Origin: Bauldia litoralis
GTDB lineage: Bacteria > Pseudomonadota > Alphaproteobacteria > Rhizobiales > Kaistiaceae
Length of the DNA stretch: 64,000 nt
Direction: 5' to 3'
Assembly (NCBI RefSeq): GCF_900104485.1
Contig: NZ_FMXQ01000004.1
Coordinates: 124,001 to 188,000, forward strand
Position numbers and translations under genes: made by a program. The first letter of the stretch is position 1, and the number at the start of each line of letters is the position of its first letter. Shown piece by piece: positions 35,051 to 44,500 of the stretch. The notes under the pieces are model-generated. The model had not been told where the DNA came from and made no database searches. It saw nothing but the letters and a program-made list of their open reading frames with translations.

Positions 35051-36247
35051 ATGAAGATCGTGGGCCTGGAGACGATACGGGCTGAGGAACTGGAGAACCT
35101 GCTCTGGCTGCAGGTCGAGACCGACGAGGGGATCATCGGCCTCGGCGAGACCTACCTGATGCCGAAGACCGTCGAAGCCTATGTCCATGAGGTCATCGCG
35201 CCAAAACTGCTCGGCCGCGATCCGCTGGCCATCGACCGGATCGCGAAAGACCTCAACGGTTATCTCGGCTTTCGCTCCTCGGGCGCCGAGGTGCGCGGCA
35301 ACTCCGCCCTCGACATCGCGCTCTGGGACATCTTCGGCAAGGTCACCGGCCAGTCGATCACGCAACTCCTCGGCGGCCCGTCGCGTGAGCGGGTCCGCAC
35401 CTACAACACCTGTGGCGGTCCGAATTACATGCGGACCGCCAAGGGCGTGAACCCCGGCAACTGGGGGATGGCCGAGACCGAGCGCTACGACGACCTCAAC
35501 GGCTTCATGACCCGCGCCGGCGAACTGGCCGAGGACCTTCTGTCCGAGGGCATCACGGCGATGAAGATCTGGCCCTTCGACCCGGCGGCGCAGAAGACCG
35601 ACGGGCAATACATCTCGAACGAGGACCTCAAGGCGGCGCTCGAACCCTTCGAGAAGATCCGCAAGGCGGTCGGCGACAAGATGGACATCATGGTCGAGTT
35701 CCACTCGATGTGGCAGCTCGTCCCTGCGATGACCATCGCCAAGGCGCTGGAGCCCTACAACACCTTCTGGCACGAGGACCCGATCAAGATGGACAGCCTC
35801 GCCAGCCTCAAGCGCTACGCGGCGGTGTCGCCGGCGCCGATCTGCGCCTCGGAGACGATCGGCACCCGCTGGGCCTTCCGCGACCTGCTGGAGACCGACG
35901 CCGCAGGCGTCATCATGCTCGACCTGTCATGGTGCGGCGGTCTGTCGGAAGCCCGCAAGATCGCCGCGATGGTCGAAGCCTGGCACCTCAGCATCGCGCC
36001 GCATGACTGCACCGGGCCGGTGGTGCTGACCGCCTCGACCCACCTGTCGCTCAACGCGCCCAACGGGCTGATCCAGGAGAGTGTCCGCGCCTATTACCGG
36101 ACCTGGTACCAGGACCTCGTCACCGCGTTGCCGGAGGTCCGGGACGGCTATATCACCGCACCGCCCGGACCCGGGCTTGGGCTGGAGCTCGCTCCCGATC
36201 TCGACAGCAAGTTCACCGTCGCCCGACAGGTATCGCGGCTGCAATAG
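35051..36247 (+). CDS. Mandelate racemase/muconate lactonizing enzyme family protein
   Basis: A 398-residue enolase-superfamily enzyme from the ATG at 35051 (RBS GGGGGGAA). The N-terminal capping domain runs to about residue 130, with MKIVGLETIRAEEL and SALDIALWDIFGKVTGQSI. Barrel motifs are AMKIWPFDPAAQ (Lys on strand 2), the metal ligand strands MDIMVEFHSMW and TFWHEDPIKM, the third ligand Glu in CASETIGTRW, and an acid/base His in IAPHDCTGPV. This suggests dehydration or epimerisation of a sugar acid or related hydroxyacid; specificity is not readable. It is co-transcribed with a RidA-like protein gene 34 bases on. Confidence 0.88.
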   Translation: MKIVGLETIRAEELENLLWLQVETDEGIIGLGETYLMPKTVEAYVHEVIAPKLLGRDPLAIDRIAKDLNGYLGFRSSGAEVRGNSALDIALWDIFGKVTGQSITQLLGGPSRERVRTYNTCGGPNYMRTAKGVNPGNWGMAETERYDDLNGFMTRAGELAEDLLSEGITAMKIWPFDPAAQKTDGQYISNEDLKAALEPFEKIRKAVGDKMDIMVEFHSMWQLVPAMTIAKALEPYNTFWHEDPIKMDSLASLKRYAAVSPAPICASETIGTRWAFRDLLETDAAGVIMLDLSWCGGLSEARKIAAMVEAWHLSIAPHDCTGPVVLTASTHLSLNAPNGLIQESVRAYYRTWYQDLVTALPEVRDGYITAPPGPGLGLELAPDLDSKFTVARQVSRLQ

Positions 36248-36281
36248 TCGCCGCTCGTCGCCGATCAACGAAGGAAGAAAC

Positions 36282-37025
36282 GTGGACATCAGGACTTTCG
36301 CTCCAGGCAACTACCGCTTCATCGAGGGCGTTTCGCAATATTCGGCAGGGGTCGCGGCCCTCGACGGTCACGAGATCGTCCGCGTCCGGTTTCGCCGACC
36401 GGTTCCGCTGGCCGAGGGCTTTCGTCGGGTCGAAACGTGGCTCGGCGACGCCGGGCGTCCGCTGACCGCTTTCTGCGCCTGCGAATTGCGCTCGCCGGAG
36501 CCATTCAGCGAAGAGGGCTTTCGCACCTTCAACCAGCGATACACCGAGACGCTCGACCGCTGGGGCATCCTTCACGATGGCTGGAATCCCGTGGCGCGCA
36601 GCAACGTCTGCCCGGAGATCGGCGCCCCGGCCGAGCCCGGCTTCCACGCCTTTTGCTACACACGCCCGGCAAAGGCGGCGGCGCCGAGCTTCATCATTGC
36701 CGGCAGCGGCGAAACGGTTGAGGGGCAAGCCAACTACCGCGACCACATCGTGCGCCTCGGCGACATCGGCGCGGGGGCGATTCGCGAGAAGGCAGAGTTC
36801 GTCCTCGCTGCCATGGAGGCGCGGCTGGCGGCGCTGGGATTCGGCTGGTCCGATACCACCGCAGCCCAGGTTTACACCGTCCACGACTTCCATCCGGTCG
36901 TCGCCGACATGGTCGGCCGTGGCGTGGCCGATGGTGGAATGACCTGGCACTTTGCCCGGCCGCCCGTGGTCGACATCGAATTCGAGATGGACTGCCGCGG
37001 CGTGGCAGTCGAGCAGATGGCGTAA
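36282..37025 (+). CDS. RidA-like two-module protein, possibly a deaminase
   Basis: A 247-residue protein from a GTG at 36282 with AAGGAAG eight bases upstream. The C-terminal half ends GFGWSDTTAAQVYTVHDFHP, GMTWHFARPPVVDIEFEMDC, which resembles a RidA (YjgF) module, and the N-terminal half carries a second, looser repeat (FNQRYTETLDRWGIL, NPVARSNVCPEIG). RidA-fold proteins deaminate enamines or imines. The nearest named family that comes to mind is the 2-amino-5-chloromuconate deaminase CnbZ, but that is unverified. Pairing with an enolase-superfamily enzyme implies that both act on the same degradation route. Confidence 0.6.
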   Translation: MDIRTFAPGNYRFIEGVSQYSAGVAALDGHEIVRVRFRRPVPLAEGFRRVETWLGDAGRPLTAFCACELRSPEPFSEEGFRTFNQRYTETLDRWGILHDGWNPVARSNVCPEIGAPAEPGFHAFCYTRPAKAAAPSFIIAGSGETVEGQANYRDHIVRLGDIGAGAIREKAEFVLAAMEARLAALGFGWSDTTAAQVYTVHDFHPVVADMVGRGVADGGMTWHFARPPVVDIEFEMDCRGVAVEQMA

Positions 37026-37106
37026 ATCGGCCGGGTTTCGGGCGACTGAAGACGTAACATGGACTGATCGAAAGGCGGTCTCGGGAGGACCGCGGCGCCA
37101 GGAAAT

Positions 37107-37183
37107 TGGTCGGAGTGGCAAGATTCGAACTTGCGACCCCCTCGTCCCGAACGAGGTGCGCTACCAGGCTGCGCTACACTCCG
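37107..37183 (-). tRNA. tRNA-Pro (anticodon CGG)
   Basis: Read on the minus strand, the 77-mer has a perfect 7-bp acceptor stem (CGGAGTG with CACTCCG), D-loop GCGCAGCCTGGTAGCGC, anticodon stem CCTCG/CGAGG with loop TTCGGGA, so the anticodon is CGG, and T-loop GTTCGAATC. Discriminator A and an encoded CCA follow at 37107-37110. A promoter is visible upstream. Confidence 0.97.
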
Positions 37184-37199
37184 GCCGCTGGCGAGGCGC

Positions 37200-37228
37200 T
37201 TTATAGCCTCGCATCCGGACGCAAACAA
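37200..37228 (-). promoter_or_regulatory. Promoter of tRNA-Pro
   Basis: On the minus strand a -35 TTGTTT (37223-37228) and a -10 TATAAA (37200-37205) are separated by 17 bases, 16 bases before the mature tRNA 5' end. The -10 also lies in the loop of a perfect 7-bp inverted repeat (37191-37197 with 37206-37212). Confidence 0.55.
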
Positions 37229-37265
37229 GGGCGCTTTATCGACGCCGTGAAGAGGGGCGTATCCG

Positions 37266-37294
37266 TTGCGGAGGGCGGCGCAAGCCTATATACG
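37266..37294 (+). promoter_or_regulatory. Candidate promoter of tRNA-Gln
   Basis: TTGCGG (37266-37271) and TATACG (37289-37294) are 17 bases apart, about 40 bases before the mature tRNA. The -10 match is moderate, so this is only a candidate. Confidence 0.35.
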
Positions 37295-37332
37295 GGCGCG
37301 GGCCGCAGCGCGCTGGAATCCCGGTGCTCCGG

Positions 37333-37407
37333 TGGGGCGTCGCCAAGTGGTAAGGCAACGGGTTTTGATCCCGTCATTCGCAGGTTCGAATCCTGCCGCC
37401 CCAGCCA
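37333..37407 (+). tRNA. tRNA-Gln (anticodon TTG)
   Basis: The plus-strand 75-mer has acceptor stem TGGGGCG/CGCCCCA, D arm GCCAAGTGGTAAGGC, anticodon stem ACGGG/CCCGT with loop TTTTGAT (anticodon TTG), T-loop GTTCGAATC, discriminator G and encoded CCA. It lies 150 bp from the divergent tRNA-Pro. Confidence 0.97.
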
Positions 37408-37445
37408 GTCAATCGGCCAGAAATCTGCCCCAGCGCGGCGGACCT

Positions 37446-37748
37446 TCAGTCAGCCACTGCCGCGGACTCCGCGATTCCGGTCAGGACATAGCCGAAGGCA
37501 CGCTGGAGGCAGGTGGCGCCGGGGTCGTCGGACCGGTTGAGCGCGCCCATCAGGTTCGTCCACTCATCCGACGATGCGTTGTCGGCATAGGTGCGAACGG
37601 TCCAGGCGGCATAGGCGCCGAGCGACACGCCGTTATCTTCGGCCTGTTTTCGCATGTCGGCGAGAAGCCCGAGGTCGCCGAGGTCGACAATCGTCTGGGT
37701 TGCGGTGGTCTCGTCGGTCAGACGCGCAATGATATCGCCAAGCAGCAA
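37446..37748 (-). CDS. Hypothetical protein at the end of the nar operon
   Basis: A 100-residue protein, probably from a TTG at 37748 that has AGAGGA at suitable distance; no ATG occurs nearby. The sequence (LLGDIIARLTDETTATQTIV, DLGLLADMRKQAEDNGVSLG, AYAAWTVRTYADNASSDEW, TNLMGALNRSDDPG, TCLQRAFGYVLTGI) is helical, soluble and without a signal peptide. It follows the PPIase gene by 12 bases on the same strand, so it is the last gene of the nitrate reductase operon. It may assist assembly or be an unrelated adaptor; no family recognised. Confidence 0.7.
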   Translation of the reverse strand: MLLGDIIARLTDETTATQTIVDLGDLGLLADMRKQAEDNGVSLGAYAAWTVRTYADNASSDEWTNLMGALNRSDDPGATCLQRAFGYVLTGIAESAAVAD

Positions 37749-37760
37749 GGCTCGATCCTC

Positions 37761-38594
37761 TCAGTTGACCCGATGCGCTTCGGCGCCGGCGATCTCGATG
37801 CCGGTGATCTCGGCGCGCGAGACGAGCCGGGCGAGATACTGGGCCGTCGCGGTCCGCCGGGTCCGCTCGCGCAGGTATTCGCCGATCCGCGCCGCAACGG
37901 TCTCGAACGGCAGCGCGTCGCCGGCGATCCTTCGATCTAGCCGGATGATGTGAAGACCGTATCGTGTCTCGACCGGCGCGGCGGTCGTCTCGCCTTCGGC
38001 CAGATCAGCGACGGCGGCGGCAAATTCCGGCGTCGTCTCTTCAGGTGTCAACTGCCCGAGGCGGCCGCCTTCGCCGGACGACCCGCAATCCGAGTGGGCA
38101 CGTGCCAGGTCGTCGAACGCGTCCGGGTTGGCGGCAAGTTCGGCGGCGAGCGACACTGCCTTCTCGCGGGCCGCCGCAAACGCGTCGGCGTCGCTTGCCC
38201 TCGCGGCGACGAGAATGTGCCGCGCCTCGAGTATCTCGGAGGGCTGGAACCTGGCGCGATTGGCGTCGTAGTAGCGGCGAAGTTCGGTGTCGTTGGGCTC
38301 CGGGACCTTCACCTCTTGCTCGATCAGGGCGCGAATGCGGGCTTCGTCGTCGGTCTCGCGTCGTTCCTTGTCGTCGACCTGCGGCGTGGCGACGATCGCC
38401 AGCCGGCCGGCCTCCTGCAGCAGCAGTTCGCGCAGGACCAGTGCTTCGGCGGCCTTCTGCCATGAAGCCGAAGGTGACGGCGCGGGATGGTGCTGGATCT
38501 CGCCGGTGATTGCGGCGCGGGGGATGATGGTTCCGTTCACCGCGATAAGCGGGGGCGGTGCTGCGGCTGGCCTCGTGCCGATGACCTGCGTCAT
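37761..38594 (-). CDS. Parvulin-type peptidyl-prolyl isomerase in the nar operon
   Basis: A 277-residue protein whose ATG overlaps the narI stop (ATGA). There is no signal peptide, so it should act in the cytosol. The N-terminal region (about 1-120) is a SurA/NifM-like helical part with PLIAVNGTIIPRAAITGEI and ALVLRELLLQEAGRL; the PpiC domain is about 125-225: EARHILVAARASDADAFAAA, PDAFDDLARAHSDCGSSGEG, GRLGQLTPEETTPEFAAAV and TRYGLHIIRLDRR. Cytosolic NifM-like PPIases aid maturation of metalloenzymes, so a role in folding NarG or NarH is reasonable but inferred from position. Confidence 0.88.
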   Translation of the reverse strand: MTQVIGTRPAAAPPPLIAVNGTIIPRAAITGEIQHHPAPSPSASWQKAAEALVLRELLLQEAGRLAIVATPQVDDKERRETDDEARIRALIEQEVKVPEPNDTELRRYYDANRARFQPSEILEARHILVAARASDADAFAAAREKAVSLAAELAANPDAFDDLARAHSDCGSSGEGGRLGQLTPEETTPEFAAAVADLAEGETTAAPVETRYGLHIIRLDRRIAGDALPFETVAARIGEYLRERTRRTATAQYLARLVSRAEITGIEIAGAEAHRVN

Positions 38595-39370
38595 GTCCGT
38601 CGCTCCTTTGGCCAGACGGCCTTGGCGTCCACCCGGGCGGTGCCGCCGGGCAGAGACGACCGCGACAGCGACGAATCCTCAGCCGGGCGCGCGCTGCGCA
38701 CGATCTGATAACCGCGGCGACCGAGATACCAGATCGGCGCGCTCCAGATGTGAACCAGGCGGGTGAAGGGAAAGATGAGGAAGATCGTCATGCCGAGGAA
38801 GATGTGGAGCTTGAAGATCGGGCTGACATCGGCGATCGCGGCAGAGACGCCGGGCTGTAGCGTCAGGATCCCTTGCGCCCAGGTCATGAACTTCACCATC
38901 TCGTGGCCGTCGAGATGATTGAGGGATACGGGAATGGTCGCAAGCCCGAGCAGCAGCTGAGCGAAGAGAATGAGCAGGACCGCGTTGTCACCGAAGGACG
39001 AGTTGCGGCGGATGCGCGGGTCGAGCAGCCGGCGGTGAGTCAGGAGGGCGATACCGACCAGGCAGATCAGCCCGGCAACACCGCCGACGACGATCGCCAG
39101 CATCTGCTTGAAGCCATGCGAAATGCCCAGCATGTCGAAGATCCAGATCGGCGTCAGCAGGCCGACCAGATGGCCGGCAAAGATGATCAGGATGCCGACA
39201 TGGAAGAGGTTCGAGCCCCACATCAACTGGCGGCGGCGCAGCAACTGGCTCGAGCCGCTGCGCCAGGTGTATTGCTCCCGGTCGAAGCGGATGAGGCTGC
39301 CGACGAGGAACACCGTCAGGCAGAGATAGGGATACCAGCCGAAGACTGCGTGGTTCAGGTAGTCGACCAT
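38591..39370 (-). CDS. narI: Respiratory nitrate reductase gamma subunit (cytochrome b)
   Basis: A 259-residue membrane subunit from the ATG at 39370 (AAGGAG upstream; a longer in-frame extension lies within narJ and is rejected). Five helices are visible. Haem-ligand His candidates are in NLFHVGILIIFAGHLVGLLT (two His) and in KLHIFLGMTIFLIFPFTRLVHIWS, read in two parts. It takes electrons from quinol and passes them to NarH. The C-terminal tail is unusually long and basic with SLSRSSLPGG. It is followed by the PPIase gene with a four-base overlap. Confidence 0.97.
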   Translation of the reverse strand: MVDYLNHAVFGWYPYLCLTVFLVGSLIRFDREQYTWRSGSSQLLRRRQLMWGSNLFHVGILIIFAGHLVGLLTPIWIFDMLGISHGFKQMLAIVVGGVAGLICLVGIALLTHRRLLDPRIRRNSSFGDNAVLLILFAQLLLGLATIPVSLNHLDGHEMVKFMTWAQGILTLQPGVSAAIADVSPIFKLHIFLGMTIFLIFPFTRLVHIWSAPIWYLGRRGYQIVRSARPAEDSSLSRSSLPGGTARVDAKAVWPKERRT

Positions 39371-39380
39371 GGCTCGCTCC

Positions 39381-40073
39381 TTATGCCGGCCGTGCCGCGG
39401 GACGCTTCGCCGCCCGGATCCGCGCGACCAGATCGTCCTTGCAGTTGCTTGCCGCTTCCGGGCCGAAGGTGACGGGCGTGTCCTCCCAGGCGGCGTCGAG
39501 CGCGGCGAGATCGTCCGGATCGAATTCCGGTTCGTCAGGGAAATCGTCAATCGTCGTCCTTGCCGGATCGGCGACCGCGAGGTCGGTCAGGGCAGCGAAG
39601 ATCGCGGCGTAGGACGACTCGCGCTTCACCAGTCGCGCGTGCAGCGCGATGGCGATGTGGGCCGTCTGGTCGAGCAGGTCGCGGGCTTCGGCGATCGGCC
39701 GAGTCGAGAGGAATTCGAGGAACAACGGCAGGAAGTCGGGCAACTCCGTCGCATCGATCGCCAGGCCGTTCCGTTCGTAGAGGTCCTTCAGGTCGATCAT
39801 CGCCTGACCCCGGTCGCGGCTCTCGCCATGAACATGCTCGAACAGGTGAAGCGAGAGCGACCGCGTCCGGTCGAACAGGACGACGTAGCGCTCCTCGAGA
39901 TCGAACAGGTCGCCCTCGCCGATCTCGCCGATCAAACGCTCGAGGTCGGCCAGCACGGCGGGGGAGACAATCGCTTCGCCGCGAAGCGCGCTTCGCATCT
40001 CGCCGGCCGCCTTCTGGAGATCGCTGGTCGGATAGGAGAGCAGCGCCGACAGCACCTTGAACGTCCGCACCAT
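39381..40073 (-). CDS. narJ: Nitrate reductase molybdenum cofactor assembly chaperone
   Basis: A 230-residue TorD/NarJ-family chaperone that holds apo-NarGH until cofactor insertion. The start lies in the overlap with the narH stop; ATG at 40073 or GTG at 40076 are both possible and give the same protein bar one residue. Landmarks: TFKVLSALLSYPTSDLQKA, LFDLEERYVVLFDRTRSLSLH, LFEHVHGESRDRGQAMIDL and LPDFLPLFLEFLS. The ESRDRGQAM and LPDxLPLxLEFL motifs are diagnostic. Gap to narI is ten bases. Confidence 0.95.
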   Translation of the reverse strand: MVRTFKVLSALLSYPTSDLQKAAGEMRSALRGEAIVSPAVLADLERLIGEIGEGDLFDLEERYVVLFDRTRSLSLHLFEHVHGESRDRGQAMIDLKDLYERNGLAIDATELPDFLPLFLEFLSTRPIAEARDLLDQTAHIAIALHARLVKRESSYAAIFAALTDLAVADPARTTIDDFPDEPEFDPDDLAALDAAWEDTPVTFGPEAASNCKDDLVARIRAAKRPAARPA

Positions 40074-41593
40074 CACATGACCTCCATCGGGTTCTTCGCA
40101 GCCTTCGGCGATCCGAACAGGTTGGGCTCGGTCTCGCCGCCGGAGCAGCCGTTGCCGAAGGAGAAGCCGCAGGAGCCGCGCAGGTCGAAGGCGTCCTCGC
40201 CGAGTTCGCGATGCGCCGTCGGGATGACGAAGCGATCCTCGTAATTGGCGATCGCCATGATCTGGTACATCTCGTCGATCTGGTCCGGCCGCAGGCCGAC
40301 ACGACGGGCGATGCCCTCGTCGATGACCCCGTCGACCGTCCTGGCGCGCATGTAGCCGCGCATCGCGAGCATGCGTTCAAGGGCGAGCGCCACCGGTTCT
40401 TCCTTGCCGGCGGTCAGGAGGTTGGCGAGGTATTTCAGCGGGATGCGCAGCGAGCGCACGTCCGGCATCTCGCCGTCGACGCCGATGCTGCCGGCGGCGG
40501 CCGCCGACTGGATCGGCGAGAGCGGCGGCACGTACCAGACCATGGGCAGGGTGCGGTATTCGGGGTGGAGCGGGAAGGCGACCTTCCACTCCATCGCCAT
40601 CTTCCAGATCGGCGAGCGGATGGCGCCCTCGATCCAGTTCCCCGGAATTCCCTGGGCGCGGGCTTCGGCGATCACCTCGGGATCGTTCGGATCGAGGAAG
40701 ACGTCGAGCTGCGCCTGGTAGAGGTCCTGTTCGTCGGCAACGCTCGCCGCCGCCTCGATGCGATCCGCGTCATAGAGGATCACGCCGAGATAGCGGATGC
40801 GCCCGACACAGGTCTCCGAACAGACCGTCGGCTGGCCGGCCTCGATGCGCGGGAAGCAGAAGATGCACTTCTCGGATTTGCCGCTCGACCAGTTGTAATA
40901 GATCTTCTTGTAGGGACAGCCGGAGACGCACATCCGCCAGCCACGGCACTTGTCCTGATCGATCAGGACGATGCCGTCCTCCTCGCGCTTGTAGATCGCG
41001 CCGGAGGGGCAGGCGGCGACGCAGGCCGGGTTGAGGCAATGCTCGCAAAGCCGCGGCAGGTACATCATGAAGGTGTTTTCGAACTGGCCGTAGATCTCCT
41101 TCTGGACGCCCTCGAAGTTGACATCGGCCGAACGCTTGGCGAATTCGCCGCCAAGGATTTCCTCCCAGTTCGGGCCCCATTCGACCTTCTCCATCCGCTC
41201 GCCGCTGACCAGTGAGCGTGGCCGTGCCGTCGGCACGGTGTTCATCTCCGGCGCCTTCTGCAGATGCCCGTAATCGAAGGTGAAGGGCTCGTAGTAGTCG
41301 TCGATCTCCGGCAGGTCGGGATTGGCGAAGATGTTGGCGAGCACCCGCCACTTCGACCCGATGCGCGGCTCGATCTTGCCGTTGCGCTTGCGCCGCCAGC
41401 CGCCTTTCCAGCGCTTCTGGTTTTCCCAGTCCTTCGGGTAGCCGATGCCCGGCTTGGTCTCGACGTTGTTGAACCACGCGTATTCCATGCCCTCGCGGCT
41501 GGTCCACACGTTCTTGCAGGTGACCGAACAGGTGTGACAGCCGATGCATTTGTCTAGGTTCAGCACCATCGCGATCTGCGCACGGATCTTCAT
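40073..41593 (-). CDS. narH: Respiratory nitrate reductase beta subunit (Fe-S)
   Basis: A 506-residue electron-transfer subunit with four cysteine groups: CIGCHTCSVTCKNVW near residue 16, CEHCLNPACVAACPSGAIYK, CRGWRMCVSGCPYKKIYYNW and CIFCFPRIEAG with TVCSETCVGRIRY. The Trp in CRGWRMC replaces a Cys, giving the 3Fe-4S centre typical of NarH. Length matches the family. It is separated from narG by three bases. Confidence 0.98.
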   Translation of the reverse strand: MKIRAQIAMVLNLDKCIGCHTCSVTCKNVWTSREGMEYAWFNNVETKPGIGYPKDWENQKRWKGGWRRKRNGKIEPRIGSKWRVLANIFANPDLPEIDDYYEPFTFDYGHLQKAPEMNTVPTARPRSLVSGERMEKVEWGPNWEEILGGEFAKRSADVNFEGVQKEIYGQFENTFMMYLPRLCEHCLNPACVAACPSGAIYKREEDGIVLIDQDKCRGWRMCVSGCPYKKIYYNWSSGKSEKCIFCFPRIEAGQPTVCSETCVGRIRYLGVILYDADRIEAAASVADEQDLYQAQLDVFLDPNDPEVIAEARAQGIPGNWIEGAIRSPIWKMAMEWKVAFPLHPEYRTLPMVWYVPPLSPIQSAAAAGSIGVDGEMPDVRSLRIPLKYLANLLTAGKEEPVALALERMLAMRGYMRARTVDGVIDEGIARRVGLRPDQIDEMYQIMAIANYEDRFVIPTAHRELGEDAFDLRGSCGFSFGNGCSGGETEPNLFGSPKAAKNPMEVM

Positions 41594-41596
41594 GTC

Positions 41597-44500
41597 TCAG
41601 GCCTCCACGGGCGCGGGTTGATCGGCGGACGGTTTGTCGAGCCAGTCGACCTTCGCCATCTTGCGGACGATGACGAACTCGTCGCGGTTCGAACCGACGG
41701 TGCCGTAGTAGTTGAAGCCCCAGGATTGCTGGGCGTAGCCGCCGATCATGTGGGTCGGCTTGAGGACCGTGCGCGTCACCGAGTTATGGATGCCGCCGCG
41801 CATGCCGGTCTGCTCGGAGCCCGGCACGTTCACGATCTTTTCCTGGGCGTGATACATCATGCACATGCCCGCCTTGACGCGCTGCGAGACCACGGCGCGG
41901 GCGACCAGCGCTCCGTTCGAGTTGAACGCCTCGATCCAGTCGTTGTCGACGATCCCGACCGACTTGGCGTCCGTCTCGTTGATCCAGACGCACGGACCGC
42001 CGCGCGACAGGGTCAGCATCAGCAGGTTGTCGGTATAGGTCGAGTGGATGCCCCATTTCTGATGGGGCGTGATGAAGTTGAGGACGATCGGCGCGTTGCC
42101 GTTCGGCTTGCGGTCGATGACCGGGTTGACGCTCTTGGTATCGATCGGCGGGCGATAGACGCAGAAGCCTTCGCCGAAGGCCCGCATCCACAGGTGATCC
42201 TGGTAGAGCTGCTGGCGGCCGGTGAGCGTCCGCCACGGGATCAGTTCGTGGACATTGGTGTAGCCGGCGTTGTAGCAGACCTTCTCCGACTCCAGACCGG
42301 ACCAGATCGGCGAGGAGATGATCTTGCGCGGCTGCGCGACGATATCGCGGAAGCGGATCTTCTCGTCCTCCTTGTGGATCGCCAGATGGGTGTGTTCGCG
42401 GCCGGTGAAGCCGCCGAGCGACGCCCAGGCCTTGACCGCGACCTCGCCATTGGTTTCCGGCGCCAGCGAGAGGATGACCTCGCAGGCATCGATGTCGGTC
42501 TCGATCCGGGCCAGGCCCTTGCTGACGCCTTCGTCGAGCACCTCGCCGTTGAGCGACTTGAGGAAATCGACCTCATGCTCGGTGTTCCAGCTCATCCCCT
42601 TGCCGCCGTTGCCGAGCTTCTGCATCAGGGGCCCGAGCGAGGTGAAGCGCTTGTAGAGGTTGGGATAGTCGCGCTCGACCACGGTGACGGCCGGCATCGT
42701 CTTGCCGGGGATCGGGTCGATCTCACCGGTCTTCCAGTCCTTGACGTCGAAGGGCTGGGCGATCTCGCCGGCGGTGTCGTGCATGATCGGCGTGAGGACG
42801 ACGTCCTTTTCGACGCCGAGAACCTCCGCCGAGACGCGCGAGAAAGCCTCGGCGATGCCCTTGTAGATATCCCAGTCGCTGCGCGACCCCCATGCCGGCT
42901 CCACCGCGCTGGTCAGCGGATGGATGAAGGGGTGCATGTCGGAGGTGTTGAGGTCGTTCTTCTCGTACCAGGTCGCCGTCGGCAGGACGATGTCGGAATA
43001 CATGCAGGTCGTCGACATGCGGAAATCGAGCGTCACCAGCAGGTCGAGTTTTCCCTCGGGCGCTTCCTCGTGCCAGACGACCTCGGACGGCTTGGTCTTG
43101 CCGTCCTCGCCGAGGTTCTTGCCCATGACACCGTGACTGGTGCCGAGCAGGTGCTTGAGGAAATACTCGTGGCCCTTACCGGAGGCGCCGAGCAGGTTGG
43201 AGCGCCAGATGAACATGTTGCGCGGCCAGTTCTTCGGATTGTCCGGATCGTCGCAAGAGAGCTTGAGGTCGCCGGATTTCAGGCCCTTGGCGACGAAATC
43301 CTTCGCCTCCATGCCCGCCGCTGCGGCTTGTTTGGAGACCTCCAGCGGGTTGGTCTCGAGCTGTGGCGCCGACGGCAGCCAGCCCATGCGCTCGGCCCGC
43401 ACATTGTAGTCGATCAGCGCGCCTTCCCACGGGCCGGACGGTGCCGTCGGGGAGAGAATCTCAGACACGTCGAGCGTCTCGTAGCGCCACTGGTCGCTGT
43501 GCGCGTAGAAGGCGGAGGTCGAGTTCATCTGGCGTGGCGGGCGGCCCCAGTCGAGACCGAAGGCGAGCGGCAGCCAGCCGGTCTGCGGCCGCAATTTCTC
43601 CTGCCCAACGTAATGTGACCAGCCACCCCCGGACTGGCCGACGCAGCCGCACATCACCAGCATGTTGATGATGCCGCGGTAGTTCATGTCCATGTGGTAC
43701 CAGTGGTTCAGGCCGGCCCCGAGGATCACCATCGAGCGCCCGTTGGTCTTCTCGGCGTTGCGCGCGAATTCCCGCGCCGTGGTGATGATCTGGTCGCGGG
43801 GCACGCCGCTGATCGTCTCCGCCCAGGCCGGCGTATAGGGCGCGACCTCGTCGTAATCCGCCGCCAGGTGCTCGCCGCCAAGGCTGCGGTCGACGCCGTA
43901 ATTGGCGAGAAAGAGATCGAACACCGACGCCACGACGGCTTCGCCCTCGGCAAGCTGCAGTCGCTTCACCGGGACATTGCGGAGCAGCACGTCGGGATGG
44001 TCGGTGCCGAGGAAGTGGTCGTGTTCGCGATTGCCGAAATAGGGGAAGCCGGCCGGCAGGGCATCGTCCTGCACATCCGCCAGCGACAGTCGCAATTTCG
44101 TGTCGCTGCCGTCGCCGGCCTTCTCCTCGAGGTTCCACTTGCCTTTTTCGCCCCAGCGGAAGCCGACCGAGCCCTGCGGCACGACGATGGTGTCGGTCGT
44201 CTCGTCGATCGCCAGCGTCTTCCATTCGGGGTTGTTGGTCTCCTTGCAGTCGGCGAGGTCGGAGGCGCGCAGGAAGCGCTCCGGCACATAGTGCTCGCCC
44301 TGCTTCACCAGGCGCACGAGCATCGGCATGTCGGTGTATTGCCGCGCGTAATCCTGGAAGTAGGGGACCTGCCGGTCGACATGGAACTCGCGCAGGATGA
44401 CATGGCCCATGGCCATGCCGAGTGCCGCGTCCGTGCCCTGCTTCGGCGACATCCACAAGTCGGCGAATTTCGATGCCTCGGAATAGTCCGGGCAGATCAC

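Noticed and set aside
37107-37407. tRNA-Pro/tRNA-Gln pair as integration site of a genomic island
   Set aside because: No integrase gene and no second copy of a tRNA 3' end was seen within the window.
41618-43618. 666-residue open frame opposite narG
   Set aside because: Antisense shadow of narG with low-complexity composition and no recognisable domain; the same holds for frames opposite narK and GlyS.
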